Assembly (NCBI GenBank): GCA_001600355.1
Contig: BCJU01000002.1
Coordinates: 1,674,001-1,738,000, forward strand
Direction: 5' to 3'
Origin: Meira nashicola
Taxonomy: Eukaryota; Basidiomycota; Exobasidiomycetes; Exobasidiales; Brachybasidiaceae
DNA: 64,000 bases
Part shown: positions 20,397 to 29,623 of the stretch, piece by piece
How positions within the stretch are numbered: the stretch's first letter is position 1
How the letters are laid out: each line of letters opens with the position of its first letter
Made by a program: the position numbers and the translations under genes
Notes under the pieces: generated by a model
The model's database searches: none
What the model was told of the DNA's origin: nothing
Seen by the model: only the letters and a program-made list of their open reading frames with translations

Positions 20397-20561
20397 ATGT
20401 CATTTTTTATTCCAAATCCACTTTGTATAGCTATTTTACGATCCTAAAGGACAACAAAATCATGAATATTTTGATTAAAGATTAAAGCAAAAGGGTATTG
20501 AGAATCCGTAAAAGGAATAAAGTTTAAGTGATATTACAAATGATTCGAGCATGTGCAAGAT

Positions 20562-23500
20562 CTATTGTCTGCGTTGTGATGTATTATTTGAGAGGCTCAT
20601 CGTTCGACTGATAAGGTTAGGAACGGATGAATTTGATACATTACCGAAAGGTGTGCTCGAGTTACCTGTTCTACGTACGCCAGGAGAAGTTGGTCGAGTG
20701 ATACCTGGTGTAGGTGTTGTGGCGCCACTTCCGCCACCCGTACTAGCAGCCGTACCGATTGGTAAACGGAAAAAGCTAGAAGCTGATGAAATTTCTCCTG
20801 TACCACCTTTTCCTCCCTTTGTGGAATTACCAGAAGTTGATCGAGCGCCCGGAGCTGCTGCAGTCGCACCACTTCCACCTGTACCGGCGCCCCTTCTTTT
20901 TGCGCTGCTCAAAATTCGTCCATTGCTATTGCTCGACGATCCTAGCGCAACTCTTCCATTCCCGTTGGCATGTCCTGCATTACCACCACTACTTCCAGAA
21001 ATTGCATTGAAATGTAAGGGATTGCTTTCATCGTTTGAATCAATCGATTGTTGTGCTCTTCTTGCTCTTTCATGACGAGCTTGAACTACTTTGAAATGAA
21101 TCAAAAGTTCATTCCACTTTAAATCTTCACGATTGCTTCCAATTATTTTACTACGTGTTGCACTTACGCTGCCACCACTTCCTGAACCTCCTCCTGTGGA
21201 AGAATTACTGGTCGCATTGCCTCGTTCAGAAGTGTTTGAAGTACTCGAGCTCGTACCAATTCCTTGTCCGATCCTACTACCTGATCCTACGTGCAAATAT
21301 CCCAAAGCGCTAACTGCATTCAATCTGTTTCTCAGGGTAGCAAATGCAGAAGATTGTGGTAAAAGCATCAAGAGACCGTATAATGTCTTGAGTAGGTGTG
21401 GATGACGTTCAGGTTCTAGCAATTGCAACCGCAGAGTCATAAAAACGGGTGATTCGATCAATTGCACCAATTTATCAATTTGAATCAAAAAAGGTACCGT
21501 GATCTCTAGATCGGGAAAGATGCTTAACAAATTGCTAGCATGTTCATATGCTTGAGCCAATAAGCATAAGCTCAACGTTGCAACTGCATTGTGACACCAA
21601 CTTCTGTAAAGGCTAACAAATAAGTTTTGACCATCCCTCGTTTCCAAATTTTTTAGTCTCTTGCGAAAATCACTCAGCTCCGGGCTGGTAATAAGAATCA
21701 TATTGAGATTTGTGATCATAATGCTTGCAAATTCCAAATCTTCATCCTTTTCCAAAATTTCTGCTAAGGTACGAAAAACACGTTCGGTATGCAAGGTTGT
21801 GCATAGCTGACGAACAATGATGCTGCCTCTTGCCTCTAATAAACGTCTATCTGTGGAAAAAAGATTGACCAGATTTGCCAAGTATGAGTTGTATGCATCA
21901 TCTGAAGCACCGCTCATTTGTGCCAACAATCTCAAATCACATCTGATTACATCTTCACTTGGATCTGAAAGGGTCTTTAGCAGGGCAGGGAAAGTGCCAT
22001 CATCGATGCTAAGAATCCTTCTAGGTGCTTTTTGATGAAGCATCAAAAGCCATTCTAATGCTGAAACTCGAGTCTCTTCATGTTCATCGATTAGCTGAAG
22101 TGTTAAAACATTCACCGTTGATTGCAAATCGAATGGATCTCCTGTCACTTTGCTGTTATTCTCATTCAAGGACGATAAATTTACTCCCAATGCACCTTCA
22201 GAATTTTGACCGCTACCTCCATGTGCTTCAACGATCGGTTTCAGTCTTGGTGAAATGGCAGGAGAAGCCATCTTCCTCTTCTCTGGCGAATTGGACCCTT
22301 CCGCTTTTGGACTTGAAGATCCTTCTTCGTTTGTTGCTTGTGCTGGAGACCAATTCATTTCTTCAATAATCTGATACAAGTTCACATTCAAAACGTTTGC
22401 CGCATTTTGGATTGCAGGACTATGATGAGCGATATTGGGCAGAATGGAAGGAATAAGTCTAGGCGTAAATGGAATGACAACTTCTTTTACGACCATGAGT
22501 AATTCTGCTATCCACTGTTGCGTTGTAGCTTGAATTTCTTCATCAGGTCCTCCAACGTGATTTAGCAAGATTTCCATGATAGCAGCATAATCTATGCGTA
22601 CTTCTTGAGCTGGAACCCATTCTTCCTCTACTTCTTGCTTAGATGTATTCAGTCCTAAACCTATTTCTGATGTAGAATCACCCTCACCCTCATCCACCTT
22701 TTGATCCGATGTTGTGGTTTTCACCAATCCATTTCTACCTTTTCGCAAATCAGCTTCCCGTCTAGCCCGAGCAATTTCCGCTGCTTCTTGTATCTCACGT
22801 AGAAAGTCGGCAAGTACTTTTGCTGTTGCTACACGAACATCGGTGTTTGGATCGCTGAGATAACGTAGTAATCCATCAAGGAATTGAGGAAGGTAAGTCA
22901 CTAATTCCAGATCAGGAACGGAATCCAACACAGTAATCCAACTGACAAGGTAATTACGAGTAAATGGGGAAAGCACGTAGATACGTTCTGCCAAAAGCGG
23001 AACAAAGCGTGCCAGACTGAATGCCTTATTAGCTGCTGTATCTGCTTCACCTTGTTCTCCACCATGTGTCGTACTTGACTTTTCCCTTGCAACATCCAAT
23101 TCTGCTTGTCCGCCTAAATTACCTTCTGCAGCATCTTGTCGAGCTCTAATTAAAGGCGTATCCTGATATTGCGATATATAATGTGATGCTGCTTCACAGA
23201 CAATATCCTTCAAAAGTCGATCGAGGAGTTCCGCTCCATTCTTTACAGATAATTCGGTATCTGCTGCTAGCTTTGATAGAGCGTCAAAGATTCCATTAAA
23301 ATACATCAAAATTTCTCCTTTGCATACTTTTGCAATGTTGTAAAAGCTTTCACATGCGAAATAACGAATCTTGCTGTCAGGATCCACAAAGCAAGCTAAT
23401 ACAGGCGGCACAATTTGTTCCAAATAAGATGCAATTTCAACACCCAAAGCGATACCTATTCCTGCTAATCCTATCAAACCACCATTTCTTGCATTAACAC

Positions 23501-23687
23501 TTTGTGGATTAGAAACAGAAGAAGTGTTTGAATTGAGTAAAGAACATAATTGTTGAATGATTAAATTGATTCTTGCACGATCATTTTTTGCCAATGCTTC
23601 ACGAGCTTGCTTTTCTAATTCCAATGTTGCAGCTTTACGTTTCTCATAAACCCTATCCAACAGTGCTTTCTGTAAATTGGCATCCAT
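20562..23687 (-). CDS. VAC14: Vac14, scaffold of the PI(3,5)P2 kinase complex
   Basis: HEAT-repeat scaffold holding Fab1/PIKfyve and Fig4 at the vacuole/endosome. 1041 aa from the ATG at 23687 (MDANLQKALLDRVYEKRK). The frame begins 27 nt earlier at a GTG, which I discount. N-terminal HEAT repeats include RNGGLIGLAGIGIALG, and the core VAC14 block (~residues 640-800) holds HNAVATLSLCLLAQAYEHA. The protein is longer than yeast Vac14 (880 aa), mainly because of an insert at ~residues 330-370, a Ser-rich linker at ~450-510, and a Gly/Ser/Asn-rich tail of more than 200 residues. No intron. Divergent from the PP2C gene. Confidence 0.93.
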   Translation of the reverse strand: MDANLQKALLDRVYEKRKAATLELEKQAREALAKNDRARINLIIQQLCSLLNSNTSSVSNPQSVNARNGGLIGLAGIGIALGVEIASYLEQIVPPVLACFVDPDSKIRYFACESFYNIAKVCKGEILMYFNGIFDALSKLAADTELSVKNGAELLDRLLKDIVCEAASHYISQYQDTPLIRARQDAAEGNLGGQAELDVAREKSSTTHGGEQGEADTAANKAFSLARFVPLLAERIYVLSPFTRNYLVSWITVLDSVPDLELVTYLPQFLDGLLRYLSDPNTDVRVATAKVLADFLREIQEAAEIARARREADLRKGRNGLVKTTTSDQKVDEGEGDSTSEIGLGLNTSKQEVEEEWVPAQEVRIDYAAIMEILLNHVGGPDEEIQATTQQWIAELLMVVKEVVIPFTPRLIPSILPNIAHHSPAIQNAANVLNVNLYQIIEEMNWSPAQATNEEGSSSPKAEGSNSPEKRKMASPAISPRLKPIVEAHGGSGQNSEGALGVNLSSLNENNSKVTGDPFDLQSTVNVLTLQLIDEHEETRVSALEWLLMLHQKAPRRILSIDDGTFPALLKTLSDPSEDVIRCDLRLLAQMSGASDDAYNSYLANLVNLFSTDRRLLEARGSIIVRQLCTTLHTERVFRTLAEILEKDEDLEFASIMITNLNMILITSPELSDFRKRLKNLETRDGQNLFVSLYRSWCHNAVATLSLCLLAQAYEHASNLLSIFPDLEITVPFLIQIDKLVQLIESPVFMTLRLQLLEPERHPHLLKTLYGLLMLLPQSSAFATLRNRLNAVSALGYLHVGSGSRIGQGIGTSSSTSNTSERGNATSNSSTGGGSGSGGSVSATRSKIIGSNREDLKWNELLIHFKVVQARHERARRAQQSIDSNDESNPLHFNAISGSSGGNAGHANGNGRVALGSSSNSNGRILSSAKRRGAGTGGSGATAAAPGARSTSGNSTKGGKGGTGEISSASSFFRLPIGTAASTGGGSGATTPTPGITRPTSPGVRRTGNSSTPFGNVSNSSVPNLISRTMSLSNNTSQRRQ

Positions 23688-24018
23688 TCTGATCGACTCT
23701 CGTAACCGCCGCACAAGGCGATCTGAATCAGATTTGAAAGGATACTGGTAATGGTGTGTTTTAATGACGAGGTTTAGAACAACACCTTTCCTATAAACGC
23801 GCTAAAGGGGCGGCGGGTGTACAAAGGTAACATTGAGCTTGTGTGCAAATCTGCTTACCATGGTTCGTGCATTTTTATTGAGTAGTCGGTGTAAACGCGA
23901 ATCAATTTTGTACTTTACTCTCATCGTTTGAAAAGAATAATCGGAAGAAGCATACAGTGATCATTATCACTTTGTTCACATTTTTAAGCTCCTTCTAGCT
24001 TTGTGAACCTTTTCAATA
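23688..24018. promoter_or_regulatory. Divergent promoter region, VAC14 / PP2C
   Basis: 331 nt between two outward-reading genes. It contains a GC-rich patch around 23800-23820 (GGGGCGGCGGG) in otherwise AT-rich DNA and a T-rich, C-rich stretch before the PP2C ATG. No factor is assigned. Confidence 0.4.
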
Positions 24019-26088
24019 ATGCTAAGGCAACAAATTGGAGCACGATTCAATGCTTCTGTATTGTCTAGCATACGATCAAGAGGTGCTGCTGCTGCTGTGA
24101 CAATTGAGAAAAGTCGATATATTTCCCATTCGTCAAAACTTTGTACTCCTGCTAGCAATTCGAAACCTTCGACGAATTCATCTTCATCAACATCTTCTAC
24201 CAACCCTTCAACTTCCTCTAGCTCTGCGCCTAGCTCAAAAGGCAAGAGTGCAAGAGAGTGGGTAATTGTTGGAGCGACAGGTGGAGTAGCCGTAGCAGGC
24301 GCATGGTGGTATTTAACAACGTCTCCTGGCTCAAGTGATCTCACGATTCAGCAACAAAAGCGAACTTTCAGTATGTCACCACCTCCTCGAACACAATTCA
24401 CAATACCAATGCGTGCTTCTGATGGAAGTTTAGTACATTCGAAACCAATTTATACTCTACATCCAAATGAGGTAGATTTCAAACTTCGCGAATTTGAGAA
24501 TAAAACACATGTTACAGACGAAGTATCGCAATGTCTTGTACAACGATATGAGACAAATAGCCTTGCAAGCAATGCTCCTATCGAAGATCGTCATGCTCAA
24601 GTGATTGTTCAAAGAGATCGAGAAGCAGCAGGAATGGAAAAGGAAAAGTTGGGTGATTTGGCTTTCTTTGCTGTCATGGATGGCCATGCTGGATGGTCTA
24701 CTTCGCATCTCTTATCAAATAAACTAATTCCTTTGGTTGCCGTTGAGCTTGATAAAGTCATCAGAGAAGCAGGCGAATATGGTCAAATTGCCAAAGCAAA
24801 AGCAACTTTACCCGCTAAACTTTGGCGCTCGATCTTTGGTGGACCAGAAAGTGTTGCCTCTTCTGAAGCTTTGTCTACATCTGGACTTGATGGAGATCCG
24901 GAAATTATAAAAAGAGCAATAAGTAAAGCATTTCGAGGATTGGACAAGGAGATTGTCAATCGACCAGTTGGATTATTGAAAGAATACGAATTAGCCAGAG
25001 ATGCGATGATAGGAAAGCAAAATGAATCAAAAGGAGAAAAAGAAACAAGAAGACTTTCCTCTTTAGCGCAAAGCGTTTTCCCTCAAGGAAGTTCTTCAGG
25101 TTCAGCAGGTGAAGGTTATACGGTCACACAAAGGAGTGCATATGAGACCATGCTTCCTGCCCTAAGCGGAAGTTGTGCTTTATTGACCTACATTGATACT
25201 ATGCGTGGAGATATTTATGTTGCATGCACAGGAGATAGTAGAGCTGTTGCGGGTTGGTGGGATACTGACAAACAGAGATGGGAAGTTGAAGCATTAAGTA
25301 AAGATCAAACGGGAAGAAATGAAGAAGAAGCAAAAAGGATGAGATCTGAGCATCCTGCATCGGAATCTGAACATGTCATAATGCGCGGAAGGGTGTTGGG
25401 AGGATTAGAGCCAACAAGAGCGTTTGGAGACGCACGATATAAATGGGACAGATCGTTACAAGATCGATTGTACGATGCATTCTTACCACCTGAATCTCGA
25501 TCATCTGTTCGTGGGCCGCCAAAGCACCTTTTGACGCCGCCTTATGTTACTGCTGAGCCTGTTGTAGAATGGAGAAGATTATCACAGAATAAAGGACGTC
25601 AATTGAAGTTTATCATTATGGCAACCGATGGATTATGGGATGATATTTCTAATCAAGATGCAGTAGGCCTTGTTGCTACACATCTTTCAGGCTTCCGTGG
25701 AACTTTGGACGCAGCTGAATTACAAGCAAGATGCTATACGGCTAATAATAAATCTGTTACAGCAGGCGAAGGAACACAGACAGACCATATCGATAAGTCG
25801 GCCCAAGAGACGAAGAATAAGCATCCTTTGTTGAAAGATAAACTTTCTCGATACGTTTTTGAAGATGATAATTTGGCTACACATTTGACCAGAAATGCTT
25901 TAGGTGGTGCAAATCGAGAACGTGTTGCAAGTCTATTGGCCATTCCAGCTCCACATTCACGGCGTTATCGTGATGATATAACGGTCAATGTTATTGTCTT
26001 CAATCAGCCAAGCGAATCAAATATAAACACAAATACACCAGCATCGATTGCTGAGATTACAGAACCAGCTCCAAAAGCAAAGCTATGA
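24019..26088 (+). CDS. Mitochondrial PP2C-type phosphatase (Ptc5 / pyruvate dehydrogenase phosphatase type)
   Basis: Metal-dependent Ser/Thr phosphatase, probably acting on pyruvate dehydrogenase in mitochondria as yeast Ptc5 does. 689 aa. The start is a mitochondrial presequence (MLRQQIGARFNASVLSSIRSRG), a Ser-rich linker and one transmembrane helix (~residues 76-97, ending AWWYL). Catalytic motifs: IEDRHAQ near residue 192, MDGHAG (Asp221, Gly222) for metal binding, SGSCALLTYID, TGDSRAV, GGLEPTRAFGD, ATDGLWDD (Asp537) and RDDITVNV (Asp652/653). Inserts around residues 255-370 lengthen the domain. No intron. Identity as Ptc5 rather than Ptc6 rests on presequence plus membrane helix plus the GGLEPTRAFGDARYKW block. 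Confidence 0.86.
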   Translation: MLRQQIGARFNASVLSSIRSRGAAAAVTIEKSRYISHSSKLCTPASNSKPSTNSSSSTSSTNPSTSSSSAPSSKGKSAREWVIVGATGGVAVAGAWWYLTTSPGSSDLTIQQQKRTFSMSPPPRTQFTIPMRASDGSLVHSKPIYTLHPNEVDFKLREFENKTHVTDEVSQCLVQRYETNSLASNAPIEDRHAQVIVQRDREAAGMEKEKLGDLAFFAVMDGHAGWSTSHLLSNKLIPLVAVELDKVIREAGEYGQIAKAKATLPAKLWRSIFGGPESVASSEALSTSGLDGDPEIIKRAISKAFRGLDKEIVNRPVGLLKEYELARDAMIGKQNESKGEKETRRLSSLAQSVFPQGSSSGSAGEGYTVTQRSAYETMLPALSGSCALLTYIDTMRGDIYVACTGDSRAVAGWWDTDKQRWEVEALSKDQTGRNEEEAKRMRSEHPASESEHVIMRGRVLGGLEPTRAFGDARYKWDRSLQDRLYDAFLPPESRSSVRGPPKHLLTPPYVTAEPVVEWRRLSQNKGRQLKFIIMATDGLWDDISNQDAVGLVATHLSGFRGTLDAAELQARCYTANNKSVTAGEGTQTDHIDKSAQETKNKHPLLKDKLSRYVFEDDNLATHLTRNALGGANRERVASLLAIPAPHSRRYRDDITVNVIVFNQPSESNINTNTPASIAEITEPAPKAKL

Positions 26089-26118
26089 TACATTTTTAAT
26101 TCTATGAAAGATGTTAAT

Positions 26119-27042
26119 TTAATCTGATAAGGCTTCATCAGCTCCGGAAATTCTTTGTGCTAGATCGCGTATCCATTGTGGCATTGCTTGTACGACTGGT
26201 GCTAAGCGAGCCAGGTAAGGACGATAGATGTATGAGCTTTTATTGAGTTGGATTGAATCCACGATATCTTCTGCTATTGAATTTGGATCTTGCAAAGGCA
26301 TCAAAAATCCACCAATTCGTGACATTTTAGCTTTTGCGAATAAAGGAGTCGTCATTTGGCCCAATACAACAATTGATGTGCGTATATTTGGCTTACGATA
26401 TATTTTATCCAATTCATATCGTAATGATTCCATTAAACCTGTTAAAGCATGTTTACTTGCAACATAATCACCTAACTTACTCACCCCAACATATGCCATT
26501 ACTGAAGAAGTTGCAACGATATGACCTCGACCCAGATCGATCATGTCAGGCAGAAAAGCACGTAAAAGGTAATATGATGAGGTAAAGTTGACGTTTATAG
26601 TTTTTTCAAATTGACCTTGGGGTAAATCTAGTAATGGTGCACCATACATGATTCCGGCATTATTGATTAAAATTGATACTTTTTTATCCTTGAATTGTTC
26701 TTTGATCTTGTTTGTTAATTTTGAAATTTCTTCTGGTTTGGTAATATCACATTGAATGCTAATAGCTTTTGGGTAACTATCATCGCTTTCTTCTAGCCAA
26801 TCATTATTTTTGATATCAACGCAGATCACTCCACCACATCCTCTTTTGATCAATTTCTTAGCAATAGAAGAACCCAGTCCACCCGAAGAACCTGTAACGA
26901 TTGCAATTTGATCATTCCATTGAAAAGAACCTTGTTTAACTTCATTTAAGATTTTATAAGGAATATAAATAATTACCAAAAGAGTGATTGCAAATACAAT
27001 CTCTTGCCTTCTATCATAAAGCGTATTTATGAATTCTTGCAT
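26119..27042 (-). CDS. Membrane-anchored short-chain dehydrogenase/reductase (SDR16C / retinol-dehydrogenase-like)
   Basis: 307 aa from the ATG at 27042. The frame opens at a TTG at 27150, which I discount. An N-terminal hydrophobic helix (~residues 15-30) anchors the enzyme, probably in the ER or lipid-droplet membrane. The Rossmann motif TGSSGGLG lies at ~51-58, NNAG at ~127-130, the catalytic Ser in SSVMAY near 179-180, and YVASK at Tyr193/Lys197. The cofactor segment ends in an acidic residue (CVDIKN), favouring NAD(H). The layout fits DHRS3/RDH10-like and fungal lipid-linked SDRs; the substrate is unknown. Tail-to-tail with PP2C (30 nt gap). Confidence 0.82.
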   Translation of the reverse strand: MQEFINTLYDRRQEIVFAITLLVIIYIPYKILNEVKQGSFQWNDQIAIVTGSSGGLGSSIAKKLIKRGCGGVICVDIKNNDWLEESDDSYPKAISIQCDITKPEEISKLTNKIKEQFKDKKVSILINNAGIMYGAPLLDLPQGQFEKTINVNFTSSYYLLRAFLPDMIDLGRGHIVATSSVMAYVGVSKLGDYVASKHALTGLMESLRYELDKIYRKPNIRTSIVVLGQMTTPLFAKAKMSRIGGFLMPLQDPNSIAEDIVDSIQLNKSSYIYRPYLARLAPVVQAMPQWIRDLAQRISGADEALSD

Positions 27043-27861
27043 CTTTTTGTATGCTTCCTTTATGATCGTTTGAAAGTACGAATGTTCAACTTCTTCCCGC
27101 TTCCCCCAAATAAATGCACTAAAAAATACTCCTAAGTGGAGAAAAGTCAATCTCGCACGGACGCGAAAGGGTCAAATTATAATAATACCTTAAGTTTGTG
27201 TGACAAGAGAGCACTCTCAAAGCAAACATATGTATGTAATCAAAGCATATGACTGCTCTGTATCAACAAGCTTCTAGACTTCCCTTCTTTGCTCAGGATT
27301 GTCAAACTGAGGAACGTTGATTGCATGGAATACCCATATCTAGGCACGCCGTAACCCCCTTACATCAAGATTGACATCTACGCTGACTTGCAAAAGAACA
27401 ACAAAAAGCACCAGAGCACATTTTTGACAGTTTTCAGAACCACGCGGCGCGACGCGTTGTTTCAAGAATGTCCCGGCTTTCCGTAGGTAGCAAAATTACC
27501 GCCGGAAAAGAATGGACACTAATATAAACAACACAACTTTTAGACACAAATTAAAGCTCACTTTAAGCCCCTATGGAATTTTATGAAGTTTAGAGCGGCC
27601 AAGCGTGTTGTTCTGGAGATTAACACTTCCTAGGGTGTAGGAATGGAACAATCGAGCATGAGAGCGGAGGGAAAATAGAAATAGAACTCGCGCCCATTTG
27701 TAAACAAAATATCCCTCCAGACTTTCCCCGCCCATTGAACTTGTTTCAGTTCTTACACATCACCTTTGACCTTTTCACTCCATCACCCTCTCCACCTTAA
27801 TCCTATTCAACACCACTCTCTTTTCAACACACACACTCATTCAACCTTGATCGACAACAAG
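27043..27861. promoter_or_regulatory. Long divergent promoter, SDR gene / Kre9-Knh1-type gene 1
   Basis: 819 nt. Features seen: an ACGCGT (MluI-box) palindrome at 27452-27457 beside a second ACGCG core (27442-27446); an imperfect 12-bp inverted repeat with 7-nt loop (arms 27478-27489 and 27497-27508, two mismatches); and a long C/T-rich leader from ~27752 to the ATG at 27862, typical of strongly expressed fungal genes. Functions are inferred from pattern only. Confidence 0.45.
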
Positions 27862-28698
27862 ATGCGTTTTTCAATCTTTGCTGCATTTTTATCTTTAGCC
27901 ATCTTGGCAAAAGCAGAAAACAATCCTGATGACCCAAACGGTTCACTTTTTTATTTGGTAAAGCCAGCATGTAATTATTATCGTTGTCAAGTTAAAGTTC
28001 AACCAGGAACTGTTTTACCAATCGAATGGCTTAATCCTGTTAAAGGTAAAATTGATATCTTTTTCAATCCAGAAGATGATCAAAAAGGTTTACAAAGATA
28101 CACGATTGCCAAAAATATAGGAGCACATAATAACAAGAACAAATGCAACGCCGCTGGTCAAAACGGATGTGGTGCTTTCGATTGGACTGTACCAAATAAC
28201 GTAAAGCCAGGTAATTATTCAGTAGAAATTCATAGCTTAAAACAAAAGAAAGTACATGGTTATTCGGATATCGTGACAGTTATTGCAGGTAAACGCAAGC
28301 GAAGTGAACCAGAAGAAGTCAAAAAGGATGATAAGGAAACCAAGAAGCCTAAACATGTGAAAGATGAAACAAAACAACACAAACATCACAAAAATGCAAC
28401 TGAATCAGCTTTACATCATCACAAACACAAAAACGCAACTGAACCTGTCAAACATCACCATCATAATAAAAGTGCAAAACATCACAAGCACAAGAACGCA
28501 ACCGAAACAGCAAAGCATCATCACAAGGGCAAGACCGCACACAACAAACATCATCATCATCACAAGAACGCAACACATTCAGCTAAACATGAACACAAGA
28601 AGCACAATAGTACAACTGAAGGCAAGAAGCACACTAAAAACGCAGAGAAGAACAAAACAAGCGAGCATAAACGCATGGTTCAAACTGCCTTATACTGA
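27862..28698 (+). CDS. Secreted Kre9/Knh1-type domain protein with a His-rich, sequon-rich tail
   Basis: 278 aa from the ATG at 27862, with an 18-residue signal peptide (MRFSIFAAFLSLAILAKA). Residues ~19-140 match the N-terminal domain shared by Kre9/Knh1 and the Ser-Thr-rich GPI-anchored family of cell-wall proteins: LPIEWLNP, a FFNPED strand, and FDWTVP...VKPGNYSVEI. Four cysteines (in KPACNYYRC and KCN...NGC) are shared with the next gene. A Kex2-like KRKR lies just after the domain. The last ~110 residues are an imperfect repeat of His/Lys clusters separated by KNAT-type sequons: seven N-X-S/T sites. No GPI signal is seen at the end. Suggested role: cell-wall or surface protein, the tail perhaps binding metal. 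Gene 29049-29522 is a paralog without the tail. Confidence 0.75.
   Translation: MRFSIFAAFLSLAILAKAENNPDDPNGSLFYLVKPACNYYRCQVKVQPGTVLPIEWLNPVKGKIDIFFNPEDDQKGLQRYTIAKNIGAHNNKNKCNAAGQNGCGAFDWTVPNNVKPGNYSVEIHSLKQKKVHGYSDIVTVIAGKRKRSEPEEVKKDDKETKKPKHVKDETKQHKHHKNATESALHHHKHKNATEPVKHHHHNKSAKHHKHKNATETAKHHHKGKTAHNKHHHHHKNATHSAKHEHKKHNSTTEGKKHTKNAEKNKTSEHKRMVQTALY
28345..28680 (+). repeat. Degenerate His/Lys plus N-glycosylation-sequon repeat array
   Basis: Imperfect tandem units of CAT/CAC and AAG/AAA codons followed by an Asn-Ala-Thr, Asn-Lys-Ser/Thr or Asn-Ser-Thr codon triplet. Units vary in length from about 8 to 20 codons, which suggests growth by unequal exchange. The array is read in the frame of the gene at 27862-28698. 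Other long frames here are composition effects. Confidence 0.75.
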
Positions 28699-29048
28699 AG
28701 TTGATACTATTCTAGGTCATTTTTCATAGATATCCCTGTATTCCTCCTATCATATGATCTATAATTATTGGACTACGTCTGATGATCTCGTCGCGTAGCA
28801 TTGTTAAGATGCAGATTCAATACGATTTATTTCATTTTCGAGGAGCATGTGTCTAATAGGGGAGAGAAACTCACTTAAGAATCAAGATCTTGCATGCTCG
28901 GCTGAATCTTGACGAAAATGAAGGCGTCAAAGGGGTGAAGGATAAGGGAAGCATTTTGTGATCGTCGTGAAAATATGAGTTCTTCTCCTTTGTGTCTTTT
29001 TGTTTTTCCTGCCATCATCTTCTTTTTACTATTAACCACTGTTCAATC
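28699..29048. other. Intergenic: 3' flank of Kre9/Knh1-type gene 1 and promoter of gene 2
   Basis: 350 nt between the tandem paralogs. The last ~65 nt are T/C-rich (around 28980-29040), like the leader of gene 1. I see no other gene or repeat. Confidence 0.45.
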
Positions 29049-29522
29049 ATGCGTTGGATTACACTCGTAACTACCTTTTCTTTTGTATTTGCACTCACTG
29101 CACTAGCAGATAATGATCCAGATAATCCAAACGGAAAAGCCTATTTTTTAGCAAAACCAGCTTGCGATTCATACAAATGCGAAGTTAAAGTTCATCCTGG
29201 TGATACTTTACCGATTGAATGGTTAAATCCTGGAAAAGGTAAAATTGCAATTTATTTTAATCCAGAAGAAGGAGAAAAAGATTTAAAACGTTATACGATT
29301 AAAGATAAAATTAGTTCACATAATAATAAAGATAAATGTGATCCTGAAGGTCAAAAAGGATGTGGTTCATTTGATTGGACAATACCAAAAGATATCAAGC
29401 CAGGAAAATATTCAGTAGAACTTGCTGGTATTTCAGATAAAAACATGCACAGTTATTCCGACATCGTTACCGTTTTATCAGGTACGAAGGATAAACGTAA
29501 ATTTAAGCGAGTACTTTTTTAG
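29049..29522 (+). CDS. Small secreted Kre9/Knh1-type domain protein (paralog 2, no His tail)
   Basis: 157 aa from the ATG at 29049, chosen because it starts a clean signal peptide (MRWITLVTTFSFVFALTALA). The mature part aligns along its whole length with the domain of the previous gene: DNDPDNPNGKAYFLAKPAC, LPIEWLNPGKGKI, YFNPEEG, FDWTIP, IKPGKYSVEL and YSDIVTVLSG. The four cysteines are in the same places. It ends shortly after the domain in a basic stretch (KDKRKFKRVLF) with KR pairs where the paralog has its KRKR and long tail. It was probably made by tandem duplication with gain or loss of the tail. Likely a cell-wall or extracellular protein; function unknown. Confidence 0.78.
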   Translation: MRWITLVTTFSFVFALTALADNDPDNPNGKAYFLAKPACDSYKCEVKVHPGDTLPIEWLNPGKGKIAIYFNPEEGEKDLKRYTIKDKISSHNNKDKCDPEGQKGCGSFDWTIPKDIKPGKYSVELAGISDKNMHSYSDIVTVLSGTKDKRKFKRVLF

Positions 29523-29623
29523 CAAGATAAATTGCAACTGAATAGCATTCCTTTAGGGTATGTGTGTTGCTGTGAATATGAAGCAATATATGAATATAAT
29601 ACATGTGAAAAAACGGCTTTAGA

